From Paramecium tetraurelia (Eukaryota > Ciliophora > Oligohymenophorea > Peniculida > Parameciidae), in assembly GCF_000165425.1 (NCBI RefSeq), contig NW_001799637.1:272170-336169 (forward strand): a stretch of 64,000 nt of DNA. The letters are read 5' to 3'. A model generated the notes under the pieces. The model did no database searches. It was not told the DNA's origin and saw only the letters and a program-made list of their open reading frames with translations. Made by a program: the position numbers and the translations under genes. Positions 24,159 to 36,600 of this stretch are shown here, one piece after another (positions within the stretch are counted from its first letter, which is position 1; each line of letters opens with the position of its first letter).

Positions 24159-24988
24159 ATGCAGTAAGTAAATTTTGAGAATCAAATTTAAAAAAGTAAG
24201 GAGTGGTCTACATTGCCTTATGATCAATTCAATAAAAATAAAATTGAGAGCAATTTAGAGCATGAGGGAGTGGAATTGCCTCCACCTTAACTTATGAATA
24301 TGATGTATTTATTTAATCTATTTTTAGGAGCTACTTGTCAGATAAGTTCGAGGAAGAGTTAGAATCCCCGATTAACATTAAGTTACAAACAGAGAACCAT
24401 TAGAACCAATAAGAAGATGTTTAAATCGATAAAAACATTGAAGGGCCTATCATTTAAATTTAAGTTTAGCCATCGAAACCTGATGATCATTTCATTTCTA
24501 CTTTAGAACAAAGAAGTAGAAGAATACGCAAATAAAACATAAATGCTAATTTGCAAAGAAACTATGAGTATAATTAGGAATCTGATCTAAATTCCCAATC
24601 TAATGAACACACTATGAATCCTTGTAATTGCTCTAAGTCTAATTGTCTTAAGTTGTACTGTCAATGTTTCCATTAAAATAAACAATGTACGGAGCTTTGC
24701 AAATGTTTGGATTGCAAGAATTGTGATTATCATACCTAAGTTAGATAGACGGCATTAGAGAAAATTAAGATGAAGTCCTAGAGATAAAAACATGATAATG
24801 ATCTCTTTGACCTATCCAAAGTGTGGGGTTGCAAATGTTAAAAATCCCAATGTTAAAAAAACTATTGTGAATGTTTTAGGAGAAATCAAAAATGTAATTC
24901 AAGTTGTAGATGCAAGGATTGTGCTAATAAGAAAAAAATACCAAATTAATTTAAGAAAAAGAAGAAATTTGAAACTGCTACCAATTGA
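24159..24988 (+). CDS. tesmin/TSO1-like CXC-domain protein (LIN54-type)
   Basis: 268 residues after one 23-nt intron near 24304-24326. The C-terminal half holds two cysteine-rich CXC repeats: the first opens PCNCSKSNCLKLYCQCF and continues with CTELCKCLDCKNC; the second opens WGCKCQKSQCQKNYCECF and ends CSSCRCKDCANKKK-like spacing. The linker between them is charged. In animals and plants this domain binds the CHR promoter element within DREAM/MuvB-type complexes and controls cell-cycle genes. The N-terminal 140 residues are acidic and low in complexity. At 268 residues it is short for the family. Nuclear transcription role inferred from the domain. Confidence 0.9.
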
Positions 24989-25224
24989 AATACTAACTTA
25001 TATAACAGAAAATTAATCTGTTAAAATAAATTATTATAATATCAATATACAGCAAATTAAGCAAAAATAGATCATCTCTATAACCTGATTATTGATTACA
25101 TATGTATGAGTAAATATAGCCAAACTTATTTTTATAAAGTATAGATGAATAGGTAGTTATTATAATTAATTTTTGTTAATAAATTTTTTTTTTAAAGCTG
25201 TTAAACAATAATTTAAACAATATT

Positions 25225-27397
25225 ATGAAACCTTACTAAACACCTACATCATGCCATTCTCGTAAGGGCAGTTTAAAGGTTCAACGTCAACCTCTTTAGG
25301 TAATTAGCAATTGTCCGGAATACCAACAGTGTGCTGATTATTTACAAGATAAAGTTTAAGGATTGGAGTTGAGAGTCAAAAATCTTAATAGTTAACATGC
25401 AGATAGATCGGCTACTAAGTCGAAAGTGGATATCCCTCTATCGCCCTTTATGAATTAAAAGAAGGCTTGCTAATCTAATTAAAAAATCGATTCTCAGAGT
25501 TTTTATGAGACCATTATCAACAAGAGATTAGAGAACATCAGCAAGATCGATCACTCTCCCAAACATGTAAAGACTGATTAAGCCTTCGCCAATTAAGATA
25601 AGTATTCAACACATAGTTAGTTTTCTAATTTAAGCCATTATTAAAGTAAATTGCATAATAACAGCATTTTGAGAATACAACAATTGACTAAAAAGCTAAG
25701 AAAGTTTAAAATGATTAAGGATTAAAATTAAGATGAATGTGCACCTTCACTTGCAAAAATTAAATGCTTTTGTTAGGAACATTGTAATGATTGTTTCGAT
25801 TTCTACAGATGCACAGATCTTGTCACTTTGAAATACTTCATCTATTTATTGCTATAAGAGATTAATACACTTTACAGTTAGGATGCAATCAAAATGGCAG
25901 ACAACTCGTTATAGTATCAACAACAAATTGAAATGCTCAAAGAACAATTAGATCATTAGAAATCTGATTAATTGACATTTTAAAATTAGCTCAGATTGTA
26001 GAAGATGGTTGTAGATACGTAAAAATTAATTTAAGACATCATCAATGCCTTGTCATCCAAATAAAATCATAGTTTATTAATAAATTAAGTAGAAGTCTTA
26101 AACAAGCAAATGAAGGATCTCAAAGATAATATGTCTACAAATCAAACTCAAAATTATCTCTCTTAGAATACAACTTCATTTGGACAATAGCTTGCTAAAT
26201 GTGGATTCGATACAAATTAACAACACTAAATTATGACCAATGAAAGTTCCTTGATAAATTAATCGAATTACAAGACTTAAACTAGAGATGATAGAAATTA
26301 GTCATAATTGAGTTCCAAATCCAAATCTCCTTATTACAGAAACTAAAAAAATCTTAATTTTGATATTGAAACATCTAATGAATAAAATAAAAGGTTATTA
26401 GATGAATAAACTATTGTAAATAGACAATTGATGGAGAACCTATTTAAATTGTAAACTGAAAAGTAATCCAGTGATTTCAAGGTCATTCAGCTATAAGATG
26501 AAATTAAATAAAAAACTAAATTAATTAAAGACCTAGAAAAGAACATGTACTCTGAAAATTCAAATACCTATAACAATCTTAATTAAAGAATAATTGATAT
26601 CAGCAAAAATTTAGATTAGGTATTGATATAAAACTAGGAATTGACTTATGAGAATAATCACTTGCGTGAAAAGTAAGATGAATTCAAATAGGCTGAAGAA
26701 AAGTATTATGATTTGTAATAAGACTTCAATAAGTAGTACTAGTAATTAAATGCAGTGTTAAAGGATAATTTCAATCTACAAAAATAACATCAATAAATTG
26801 AAGTATTTATATTCATCATTAATTAGAGTGATTGCAAAAGCTATTAATAATAAATCAAAAAACTGTAAGACAAATGCTAACACCATTAAACTTATCTCGA
26901 GAATCATCATTAAATTGAGTATATGGAGTAGTAAATCAAAGAATTATAAATCCAATAATAGGAATAGAATAAAATAATAGTAAGTTTCTTATCTATTTCT
27001 TCAGACTTTGATTACAGATGAAGCATTATATCTAGGATAGATGACACTTTATGCTTGTGACATTTTATCTAGATAACCGATTGAAGGCATACCTACTACT
27101 CTTTTAATGCTTCAAAAAGATTTAAACGCAAAAAAAGGTACCATATAATAGAAGATGAACATTCTCTAGTAATTTGGAAATAACATGAAAGATCAAGAGC
27201 CTCACAACAAACACTAAATTTTGGAGAGTGTAGATTATAGGGAGAAGCTGAATAGTGAAACTTCTACTCTAAGGTAAAAGAACGCTAGTTATTATGATGA
27301 AACTTCAAGTACTGTAAATTAAAATAATTAATAAAATGAATTAATGACCATGTTATTACTTTAATGTAATATCATTGAAAAAATGATGGAATTTTGA
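25225..27397 (+). CDS. large coiled-coil protein
   Basis: 715 residues with one 25-nt intron (about 26979-27003). N-terminal 180 residues are basic and Ser/Gln-rich; a small Cys cluster follows (KCFCQEHCNDCFDFYRC, near 185-200). From about residue 220 to 600 the sequence is heptad-like, rich in Gln, Lys, Glu and Asn, with many TAA/TAG-encoded glutamines. The C-terminus is acidic. This shape is typical of basal-body, centrosomal or epiplasmic scaffold proteins in ciliates, but no family is recognisable. Confidence 0.85.
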
Positions 27398-27502
27398 AAT
27401 GTTTAATAATTCAGATCATTGATTATGACAATCTATTTATATTTCTAGTTTTATAAGATTTAAATTGATATTCAACATTAATTAAATAATTTTTATAAAA
27501 TT

Positions 27503-29466
27503 ATGTTTGACCATACTCAACAATTTGTAGATGTAGATGGTTTTAAAATTGATCTTTCAAGTGAATTTGGCCATGGAGCCTTTTCCAGATGTTATAGATG
27601 CAAAAATCCAGATAAGAAAATGGATCTATGTGTTAAAGTAAATGCCAATATTGACCTAGATTATACAACTATCCGAAAATTCGGTTGATGTGTTTTCTAG
27701 GGAAACAGAAATTGTGGAGAGACTCTTACAAACGGATTGCGAGTATCTTGTGAGAATTGTTCATGTGAGCAAGTAGAAAAACCATTGCTTTATCTTTATG
27801 GAATACTGCATGTAAGGAGATCTATAGCAATTTCTTATTAAAATCTAATAAAATCCAAATTATTTAACAATTTAAATGATTTTATCAATCTTGGAGTAGC
27901 TTATACAAGGCTCAAGGTGCTTTACCAAAATAGAATTATTCATAGAGATATAAAACCAGCCAATATATTTTTTGGGAACAATGGAACATTTTAGGTAATA
28001 TCAAAGGCTTATCTAGCTTGCGGATTATGGAGCGGGAAGAATCTTAGACAATCCCGAAGAGTTATTTATGAGAAGTGGAATTGGAACTCCAATTTATGCT
28101 GCTCCCTAGGTATATCAAGGAGAAAATTATACTAATAAATGCGATGTTTACAGTGTAATATAATAATTAAATATAGCTTGGCGTAGTTATTTATGAAATC
28201 GTCTATTCAAAAGTTCCTATTTTTGCTGCATCTTATTATCAATATTTTGAAGCTTTAAAATAAACAAAGGATAAGAAAATATAAATAACTGATTTTCCAA
28301 AAAATATATTCGGAATGCCTTAGGAGAAAGAGAAATTGTATTAATTTTTAAGTTAATCGTTAATTTACGAGGAATCCTCTCGAATAAGTTGGGAGGAATT
28401 GTTCGAAATGTTTCCAAACCAAAAATCAACTGTATCATCATAATCTCAATCAAGTTCAAAGTAAAATAAAATCTCTCAGAATAAAGATCTAATGCTACTA
28501 TTATATAAAAAGTCGAATCCTAAATCTTCATTTCTAACCGAAGTACTCTGGAGAGTGATCTCCAAAGTTCTGTAAAAAGGCTTCAAGATAGTTCTTTAAT
28601 GTTTAATAAATTTATCTCAGAATTAATAGAAGATCAAGAGAAGAAGGATATTTCAGTAAAGTAAATCGATCGCAATGATTCATTGATATAATCTTAGAGA
28701 ACTGATAATATTTTACAAAGGCTTATAGAGTGCTATTTAGCAAAGTGCACGCTTTTTGCTGAAAGGTTGTTCATTAAAAATAACAATTTCCTTGATTTTT
28801 TAAAAAATAATGAAAATAGTGATTTTTCTAGGCCTTATGTATCTCGTCTTTACTACTACCTAATATTACTAAGTGGATATCAATTTTCAAGCATTTTCAA
28901 TGTATATAATTTAGTTTTCTAAAATCAAAAATATTGGGATGAATTAGAAATCACACAGTAATTAAGTTAAATAGAAAAAAATTTGTTGAAAAATAAATAG
29001 AGTTACTTTTATAGGATAAAACTGAAGATTTGAAAGTGCAAAAGAAATTTGTTAAACAACTATACATCTAATCAAATTATCTTTTCAAGTAAATATTATT
29101 TTTCATAATTATAGAGATTAGAGAGAACGGTTTAAGATTATCAACGAAAATATAATATTAACTTTTATTTAGAAGAAATACTAAGCAATTCTTTTTCGCC
29201 AAAATAGTATTACAATTAATATAAAAAACAATTTATTGAGTTAAATTCTGATTATCTTTGAAGATGAAAGCGAATTTCTAATGGAAAATAACATGTATCA
29301 CTTAGCATATTCTATTGACTTTTTTAAGTTAGAAGAAAAATATGATAGTTTTCTGTCAATTTTAGACTTTGATTACAAAAAAGTTGTTTAATTGCCAGAT
29401 GATAAAGAATCCTTGTTACGAGCCATAAAAAATTACTTCAAAGATTTAAAAAACTAAAAACACTGA
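27503..29466 (+). CDS. ULK/ATG1-like protein kinase, frameshifted in the catalytic domain
   Basis: Kinase motifs appear in order: glycine loop FGHGAFSRC, CVK lysine split by a 22-nt intron, FMEYCMQGDLQQFL hinge, HRDIKPANIFF, LADYGAGR in place of DFG, GTPIYAAPQ in place of APE, and KCDVYSLGVV. Six introns (22, 22, 22, 23, 17 and 26 nt) fit. At about 27908-27912, inside the helix LIQG|LKVLYQN before HRD, one base is missing; adding it gives 611 codons. The C-terminal half (about 300 residues) is helical and charged, as in other ciliate ULK-like kinases. If the shift is real, the product is truncated before the catalytic loop. The 17-nt intron near 28962 is unusually small. Confidence 0.75.
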
Positions 29467-30127
29467 TATAAACATATTTATATTTAAAATTAGAAATATG
29501 TGGTTAATAAATATTAATTATCTATATTTATATATTAAAATCTACCAAATCATTAAAGTTAAAACTGTATTCTCAAAATTTTTGAGGCAAATAATAGTAG
29601 TATCATCCTTTTATACTTTCTAAAATAATTATAGATATTTGTCCCTATTAGTGAGTTGTTGTTATTTATGAGATTCAGTTGGTTTTATTACTTGATTAAA
29701 ATTTCATTTACATTTTATAATTGATACATTGATATTTTTATTACAATAATTAGAGATTCTCAGTTAAAGTTTTTGAAAAAGATCGCAAAATCTGAAGAGA
29801 ACCTAAGCATTTATGATAAAAATTATTAAAGTATATGTTGTATACTAACTTTTATTTATCATATAAACTTCAACTTATCCTAAGTCTAAAAACTAAGAAT
29901 AAATTATATTAGGTGATATAATATTATATCACATTTAGTCAATTATATAAAATTGGGTAGAAATCTAATAAAATCTAGTAACATATAAATTTGAATAAAC
30001 TGTTTTCATTAGAAAATTAAGATGTTAAGTTAGGTTTGAAAAAGGTGTTCAAAATGGATTTTGATTAATTTATTTTAATTATATTAGGATTATATAAAAC
30101 ACATAATACTATTAGTTTATTATTGTC
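29467..30127 (+). other. spacer with weak open segments
   Basis: About 660 bp. A plus-strand segment near 29745-29930 reads as a lysine-rich peptide (QLKFLKKIAKSEENL) but is preceded by TGA in frame and has no clear start, so it may be a gene remnant. Otherwise nothing seen. Confidence 0.35.
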
Positions 30128-31258
30128 ATGAAAATTAATTCACACCCAGAGAAAAAATTAGAAGGAATACTAAAATAAGATATCTTGTTTCAAAAGGCAA
30201 AAACAATGATTAAGGAATTGAGTAAGATAGTTGAAACTATAATTAGAGAGAGATATTTAAGGATTACCCAGTATGGATTACGAAGAAAGTTCAGCCAATT
30301 TATATAATTTCATCGTAAATCGGAAAGACGAGTATACAACCAACTACAGCTCTAAGGCTCATCCATTAAAGAAGACATAAAGAACTCTCTCTTTTGAATT
30401 GATAAAACCAAAAATATAAGAAACTTAGATTAAGCATATGCGTTTTGGAAGTAGGGAGGGAAGGAGAGTGGAAAGCAGAAACAAATAAAAAATCAGAAGA
30501 AGAAGTTGTTGTTGTTCTGATTGTGGACATGACAATACCAAGATCACTCATCTAATGTACAAAGGAGCAACATGTCATCGTTAAGTAGAACACGCATAAC
30601 AAATAAGTAAAAAGAGGGATTTTGTAGAGGACTCTCTCCGCTTTTGTAAATATTCCATTAATTACTATAAGCTTAAAAATTAGCAAGAAGAATAATTCAC
30701 ATAAAAAACAGATTATCTTCTAAAACAATCGTATTTAGAAAGCGTTGTAACTCCTGTGATACTCGATTATCGAAGGATATTCATTTTTAACATAAATCGG
30801 TTACTATGCAGGTACCTTAGAGAAGGGATACTCATTCAAAAACACAGAAGAGACATACTGTATTTGTGAAAAGACAATAAACAATAAATGATAAATTGTT
30901 ACTTATACCAATTAAAAATCTCAAAGTGGTGTAAGAATTATAATTACCGAATAAAACCCTACCTACTCTACCTAGTAATACATCATCGAAGATGTTAAAA
31001 AAGAAACATTTAAGTCGCACATTCATCCCAGTTAATCGTTCTATCTTACCCTAAGTGAGTCCGTAAAATATTATAATCAATAACTATAAATCAATAGACT
31101 GTTAATTGAAATCTTAAATCAGAAAAGAAGTGAAGGAATTACAAAAACCACTTAGTGAATCTAAAAAAAACTCAGTCGTTAGTCTTACTAATCCATATCG
31201 TAATATCTCTTAATTAGATTACTTACTGAAAGTCAGAAGAAGACAGTGTAATTATTGA
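30128..31258 (+). CDS. hypothetical basic protein with a cysteine cluster
   Basis: 358 residues after introns of 25 nt (near 30211-30235) and 29 nt (near 30742-30770). N-terminal helix, then a highly basic middle with RRRSCCCSDCGHD and a further Cys-His pair (ATCHRQVEH) that together could bind one zinc ion. The C-terminal half is Lys/Ser-rich with SKKNS-type sites. Likely nuclear or cytoskeletal by composition only. No family recognised. It converges with the cyclin gene 38 bp away. Confidence 0.75.
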
Positions 31259-31296
31259 TACTAAATTGATTTCTAAAAATTAACAATTAATTTAAT

Positions 31297-32332
31297 TCAA
31301 TCTTTAAAATATTTCTATTATTTGCTAGACATCCCATTTTGACATAATCGATAAATATGTTTCAAAACAATTTCTGTATTAATGATCGCCTAGTCTAGTT
31401 GTATTTCTTTGAGCACGTTGATTAAATCCTTAGGAATAGAATATTGGAGTAATTCCATCCGTTTAATAGTGTAGAATATAGTTCCATAAGAAATGGAACT
31501 TTGATGGAAAATAGTGGTATCATAATATTGAGAGACAAACTTTAATAAGTTCAGACCACACTTATAAATAGCTTTGAATTTCCTACTCACCAAAGAGTTT
31601 TAAACAACATCTGAAGAGATATATTTATAATATCGGTATTCCAAATCTCTCATTATGTAATCGAAAATCTTAAAGTAATTAGGAATTTCAACTTAATGTT
31701 GAAGAGTGTTTAAAATAGTAAATTACCACTCTACCAGTCTAAGTTCATCCATTTTATCACAAGTCAATTAAATCAATTCTTGGGATGATAAACAAGGGCG
31801 ATCTTTGTATTTGGAGGCAAGACTCAGACAACTAACTCCAATCACCAACATGTCCGAGTTGGATAGTTTTAAAGTGGTCTATTGGAGAAATTTATCCAAA
31901 AGTGAGATTGCCAAAAAGTATGTTTCTATTGAAGCATATTTACAATTTCCCATTACGTGATCCATCCAACATAATAGGTCATGTCTTTTTTATTCATCAA
32001 TTTAGTGTTTCATTAGAGATTCAATAAACTAGGGTATTTTAACATAAAATTACATTTCCATGTTCAATCTGTTGTGGGTAGGTGATGTGAGTATGTTGGT
32101 TTTGAAACCAAGAGAACTATTCTTAAAGTGAGAATTTGTAGATGTTTGGACTCTCCTCTTTCATAACTTCCACTTCTTTTTCATCTAATCTAATCCAATC
32201 AAACTTGAAATTAGTCATATCCAAATAATTTATCTAGTGTTTCTTTTTTGGACTCTGAGGAAGCTAAACAATACTCTTAGATTTTAAATTTTAGGAGTTC
32301 TTTTCTAAATTTGTAATGTCGAAGAATTACAT
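31297..32332 (-). CDS. cyclin
   Basis: 336 residues, one 25-nt intron near 32048-32072. The N-terminus has a SPKKK patch. The cyclin box starts at about residue 100 (RHDLLCWMDHVMGNCKYASIETYFLAI is its signature, with the usual Arg and the Leu-Asp-Lys-Phe of LLDKFL), and continues through VIGVSCLSLASKYKDR, where the cyclin Lys of the LASKYEE motif is present. A second helical half with TILNTLQHQVEIP.. follows. It activates a cyclin-dependent kinase; A/B or G1 type cannot be told. No destruction box (RxxL near the start) is obvious. Confidence 0.88.
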
Positions 32333-32521
32333 TAAGTTATTTAAATTAAAATTACTTCAAATTGATAATTATTAAATTATAAATGAATTATAATTGGGTT
32401 TTCAATTTATATTAAATGAAATTTAACACTTCGTAATTATTACAAAATGAGCATTTTTTTAAGTGCCTTACTAAATCTTAAGTCACATATAAATAATAAA
32501 CTCTCAAAATAAATAACTAAA

Positions 32522-33058
32522 TCAAGATTTGAAAATTGGCAAAAGGATGTGACTTTCTTAGAACACATCATCAATTTCTTCTAGTTCAGAATTGAACAAA
32601 TTCTGATCAGAGACCTTTTCGATAAATTGTTCAGTCTCTTTCGACGATGAAAAATCTTCAAGAAAGCTTGAACCCTTGGTTTGGTTTTTCATTAAATTTA
32701 AGTTTTCTCTCTTTCTTTCGGCCTATTTTAATCTTTCAGCAATCGAGGCTTTTCTAATTTTTGATTTATTTTTTCTTATATAATTTCTTAGGAATCCCAT
32801 CTTCTTCCCTTAGAAATCAAACAGCGAAGCAACTAACCCAACCTTGTGGAAGATTGACGTATAATCCTCCAAGGTCTTTTTAGGAACACCAACAAATTTC
32901 GCAGCCTCCTTTAAAGAGAAATACTGCTTTTCTCCTTGCTCATTGATCAAACCCTCCTAGAATATCTTCCTCCAGACCAAGACTTTGTTGTAGGCACTTT
33001 CCACTAGTCTTTCTTTAACTCTTTTAGAATCAACATCTTAGAATTCTGAAATATACAT
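32522..33058 (-). CDS. putative DNA-binding protein, helix-turn-helix type
   Basis: 178 residues, no intron. Residues about 45-85 (YFSLKEAAKFVGVPKKTLEDY) match the pattern of a helix-turn-helix: amphipathic helix, Gly turn, recognition helix with KKTL. A basic helix (RNYIRKNKSKIRKASIAERL) and an acidic tail follow. Paramecium and Tetrahymena have many proteins of this layout, from memory, with no assigned function. Start chosen at the first ATG; upstream is an A+T-rich promoter region. Confidence 0.65.
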
Positions 33059-33620
33059 GGTTATTTAATTCTATAAAAATCGAAGTGTGTTATCTCATTT
33101 AAAAATATAGAACAATCCATAAGCATTGGACAGATCATTAGTTGGTTTACTTACTCAATTTTTATAAAAACAGATGGAATTATAATTAAATTGATAAGAA
33201 TTGATTTCTTAAGAAAACAATTGGTTTATTTTAGTAAGAATTTATTCAATTATTGTAATTATTCCCCTAATGTTTTGTATTTCAATCATATTTGGCACTC
33301 TTCTGTGATTTCATTGTAAATAACGATTATAAAATGAATATAAAATGAATCAAATGATTTACAATGTAAATATCTTCACTATTTGTAATTATATTATGAA
33401 TTAATTAATATCTTATATGGGTATGTACGTAGAGATTTACTTAGTTGTTGAGCAACTCTAAATTTAGTAAAATATCCATTTTTGGTATTAAGGTTATTTT
33501 GCATTGAAATTGAGGGATGGAGTACTTTAGAGATTGAGTAATTTGTGAGTATGGTGTGGAGTAGTATTTGCAATTACAATGTCTATTGGAATTAATTTAA
33601 TCCATCAATAATTATAAATA
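33059..33620 (+). other. A+T-rich spacer between divergent genes
   Basis: About 560 bp upstream of both the small DNA-binding gene and the calcium channel. A 70-codon frame at 33342-33553 is near chance length. No RNA gene seen. Confidence 0.45.
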
Positions 33621-36600
33621 ATGCTAAGAAAGATTACTTATGGATGTCAGATATCGTTGTCGTTATGCAGTGAAATCGAGACCTACCTTTCAACTGACTA
33701 ACTTAATGATAATTTATTGGTTCATAAGGTCACGCATCAGAATGAGATTCTGAACTTTGAAAAATGCATATTTATGATCATCCCTGTTCTAAATCATTTT
33801 TGGGTTGGCAAATTGGTAGAGCTAGTGAGAAATGACATTGACAAGGAAATCAATAAAAAGGGTAGTTTAATTGAGCATCATAGAATCCACAATTTAATCT
33901 AGACAACAGACTGTAAAGTCTTATGAAAACAATCTCGATGAGGAGATGATGGCCAATATCTCATGTTTCCAAAAACTGCAAGACACTTCATTACTGTTTG
34001 GAACCTCCACTTTTCATTTGGTTCATAAGGATTCTCTTCGATTTGTAATGATTGATCAAGAATCAGTGTAATTAGTGGAATTTCCCTCCGATTACACAGT
34101 GTTGCATTTCCAGCCAGTCTATCAATATCAGAAACAGATCTCGTGTATTTTGGACTAGGAGACTGTAACTTTGTGTGCTGCAAAATCAATTTAAAATAGA
34201 AAATGTTATTTAAGATTAATTTCCAAGGAATCCGCAGATTAAGTGTCTTCCACCTAGATAAGTCCCACCTACTTAAAAATGAATTTATACAGTAGTCTAC
34301 AAGAGAATGAGGATTTGCTGTATGCAGGAGATCTCATAGCCATAAACCTAAGCGAAACAAATGTACATTCCCCCTCTCATATCATTTAAGTTATTTCTGA
34401 ATGCCAAACAACCCTATGACACATTTCACGAGATAGCTGAATACTAGATCCAGAGACTTCAGAACCAATTGACTTAATTGACTCTCCCCAAGATCATCTA
34501 CGAGGATCTCAAAGTGACCTTCGATGATGTGATAGAAAGAATAGGTATGAAGAGGATTCAGAAACTTCAAAGCAGTTCTTATTGGAAGATCGAAAAAACA
34601 AATGGACAAGGAGGATAGATTTAATTTTATCAATTGGTGAGACTTAAACATAATCAATCCTCTAGATATTTGGAATTGTTGAATGGTGATCCCATCTTAA
34701 CAAACCAATTGAGTAAACTCTCCCTCTTCATGTTGATTCCCATTGATGAAGGATAGAAGGTCTTGAAAAAGGATTCCTACTTCAAAGTTTAACATTATCA
34801 ATCTGGAATGTACTTGCAGGATCAAAACAACAAACAAGAAAATAGAAACATCAACATCTTGAGATTAAGGAAGATTGGAGATTACGAGGACACTGAAACT
34901 AAATTACTTCAATATTCTGTTAAAATCTTCATTGAAGCTATAGAATTGTTGTAAGAAATCAATGATCAAGAAATCAAGTGTTCTCTCTATGATATCAAAA
35001 ATAAAGAAGGAGAAATCAGATTAAAAATTAAGTTTTACTTCATTTATCAAAAAGTCAAACAAGTCTTGGCTTATGTTAGTGATTTTCTCATGAATAAATT
35101 AATATCCAACCTATCACCTAATCAAAAGTACAATCAGATGTCATTCATCAGATAAGACGTAATCATTTCAATCTATATAAATCTAGTCATTCAGATAAGA
35201 ACCTCTCTTCCCCCTTATTTGTTTATTGTTCTAAATGCTAAAACCAGAATTGGTTGAACAAATTGCTTAAAACGATAAGGATTTCTTTGAAAAGGAAGAG
35301 AAATTCTACCAGAGTACTAAAACCATCAATAGAGCGGATAGAGACGAAGGAAGGATTATCTATTATTATCGCTTACAAATCAAGATACTCTAAGTCCAAT
35401 TAATCGAAACTATTAACATCGTATACAATTACTAATATATTTTCTTAGATTTGCAAAGACAATATCGAAAATCAGAATTGCTTTTTCTAGTTTTTGCCCA
35501 TACTCCACAAACACATCATACTATACCCTGAATTCATCGCAGTTTTAACCAGTCTAGTCTGTAAAAATCGCTTTTTTCTAGAAGATCTCTCCAAAATTAG
35601 AAAGAGTATTGCATATATTCATATTGAATTATAGTTTCCTCCAATAAACCAAATAAAAATACATTCATTCTAGAGTGGTTGACTGAAAAGGTCTCTTTAA
35701 ATTCTGTTGCTAAAACTGAAATCCCTTTGAGCCAAAAAACAGAAATTTTGTAATTCTTAGCCACATGTTGTTCATTCGGAGTTGAAGCAATATTTGCAAA
35801 TTAAGAGATGATTTTTAAGACATTGATCAATAAGAAGAAGAATATTACATTAATGAAATGTGTTGTAGATGAAGAAAAGAATATTATTGTTACTTGTAAT
35901 GGTAAGATGGGATAAGTGTCAATTAAATTTGAAGCCTATTTTGAACAAGCTCATAAGAATTCAAATCCACATTTTTAAGAAGAACTTAATTTTTTAAAGG
36001 CTCAATTCTTCTTATATTCATAATTATGCTTACAAAGAAACTACGATTCCATTAAGTACTTTGGAGATCAATTTAGTGATAATTCTCTGGTTCCATTATT
36101 AAATAACAACTTAATTGACCCTGAATTGAGAGCCCATTTGATTGCTCTCTGTAAAAATATCTACTTAGACAGGGATCCTTTGATTGCTCAAGTAAAACCT
36201 ACCTTAATCAGAGTGAATATCAGCAATAGTCAAACATTTTTCGACAATATATTTTATGAAGATGAAGATGGGGTTTTTGATAAGGTAGAATTGGAAACCA
36301 AGTCTTTATACTACGTAATTCAGAAATTCAAAGAGATCTTGAGTTCTTATCTAAGATAAATGGTGAAGAATCTTCATGAATAGCAACCTTAGAAGGTGTA
36401 CAACCTCCTCACTCTGCAAATTATGAGAATATTATTTATGCTCTTACAATTTGGATGGTTTTCTAAACAAAGTGATGAGATGAATAAACAGAGAATGGAT
36501 GACTCCAAAGAAATTGAATATGCATTAGAGAAATTAATATAGCAATTGTCACTGTTGCTTGAATACGACTTCGATTATCAGAAGGCTCATTCTAAATTGA

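Noticed and set aside
27882-27914. A 14-nt intron to explain the frame change in the ULK-like kinase
   Set aside because: It would delete the conserved QLIQG helix residues and is below any known intron size in this group; a missing base explains the data better.
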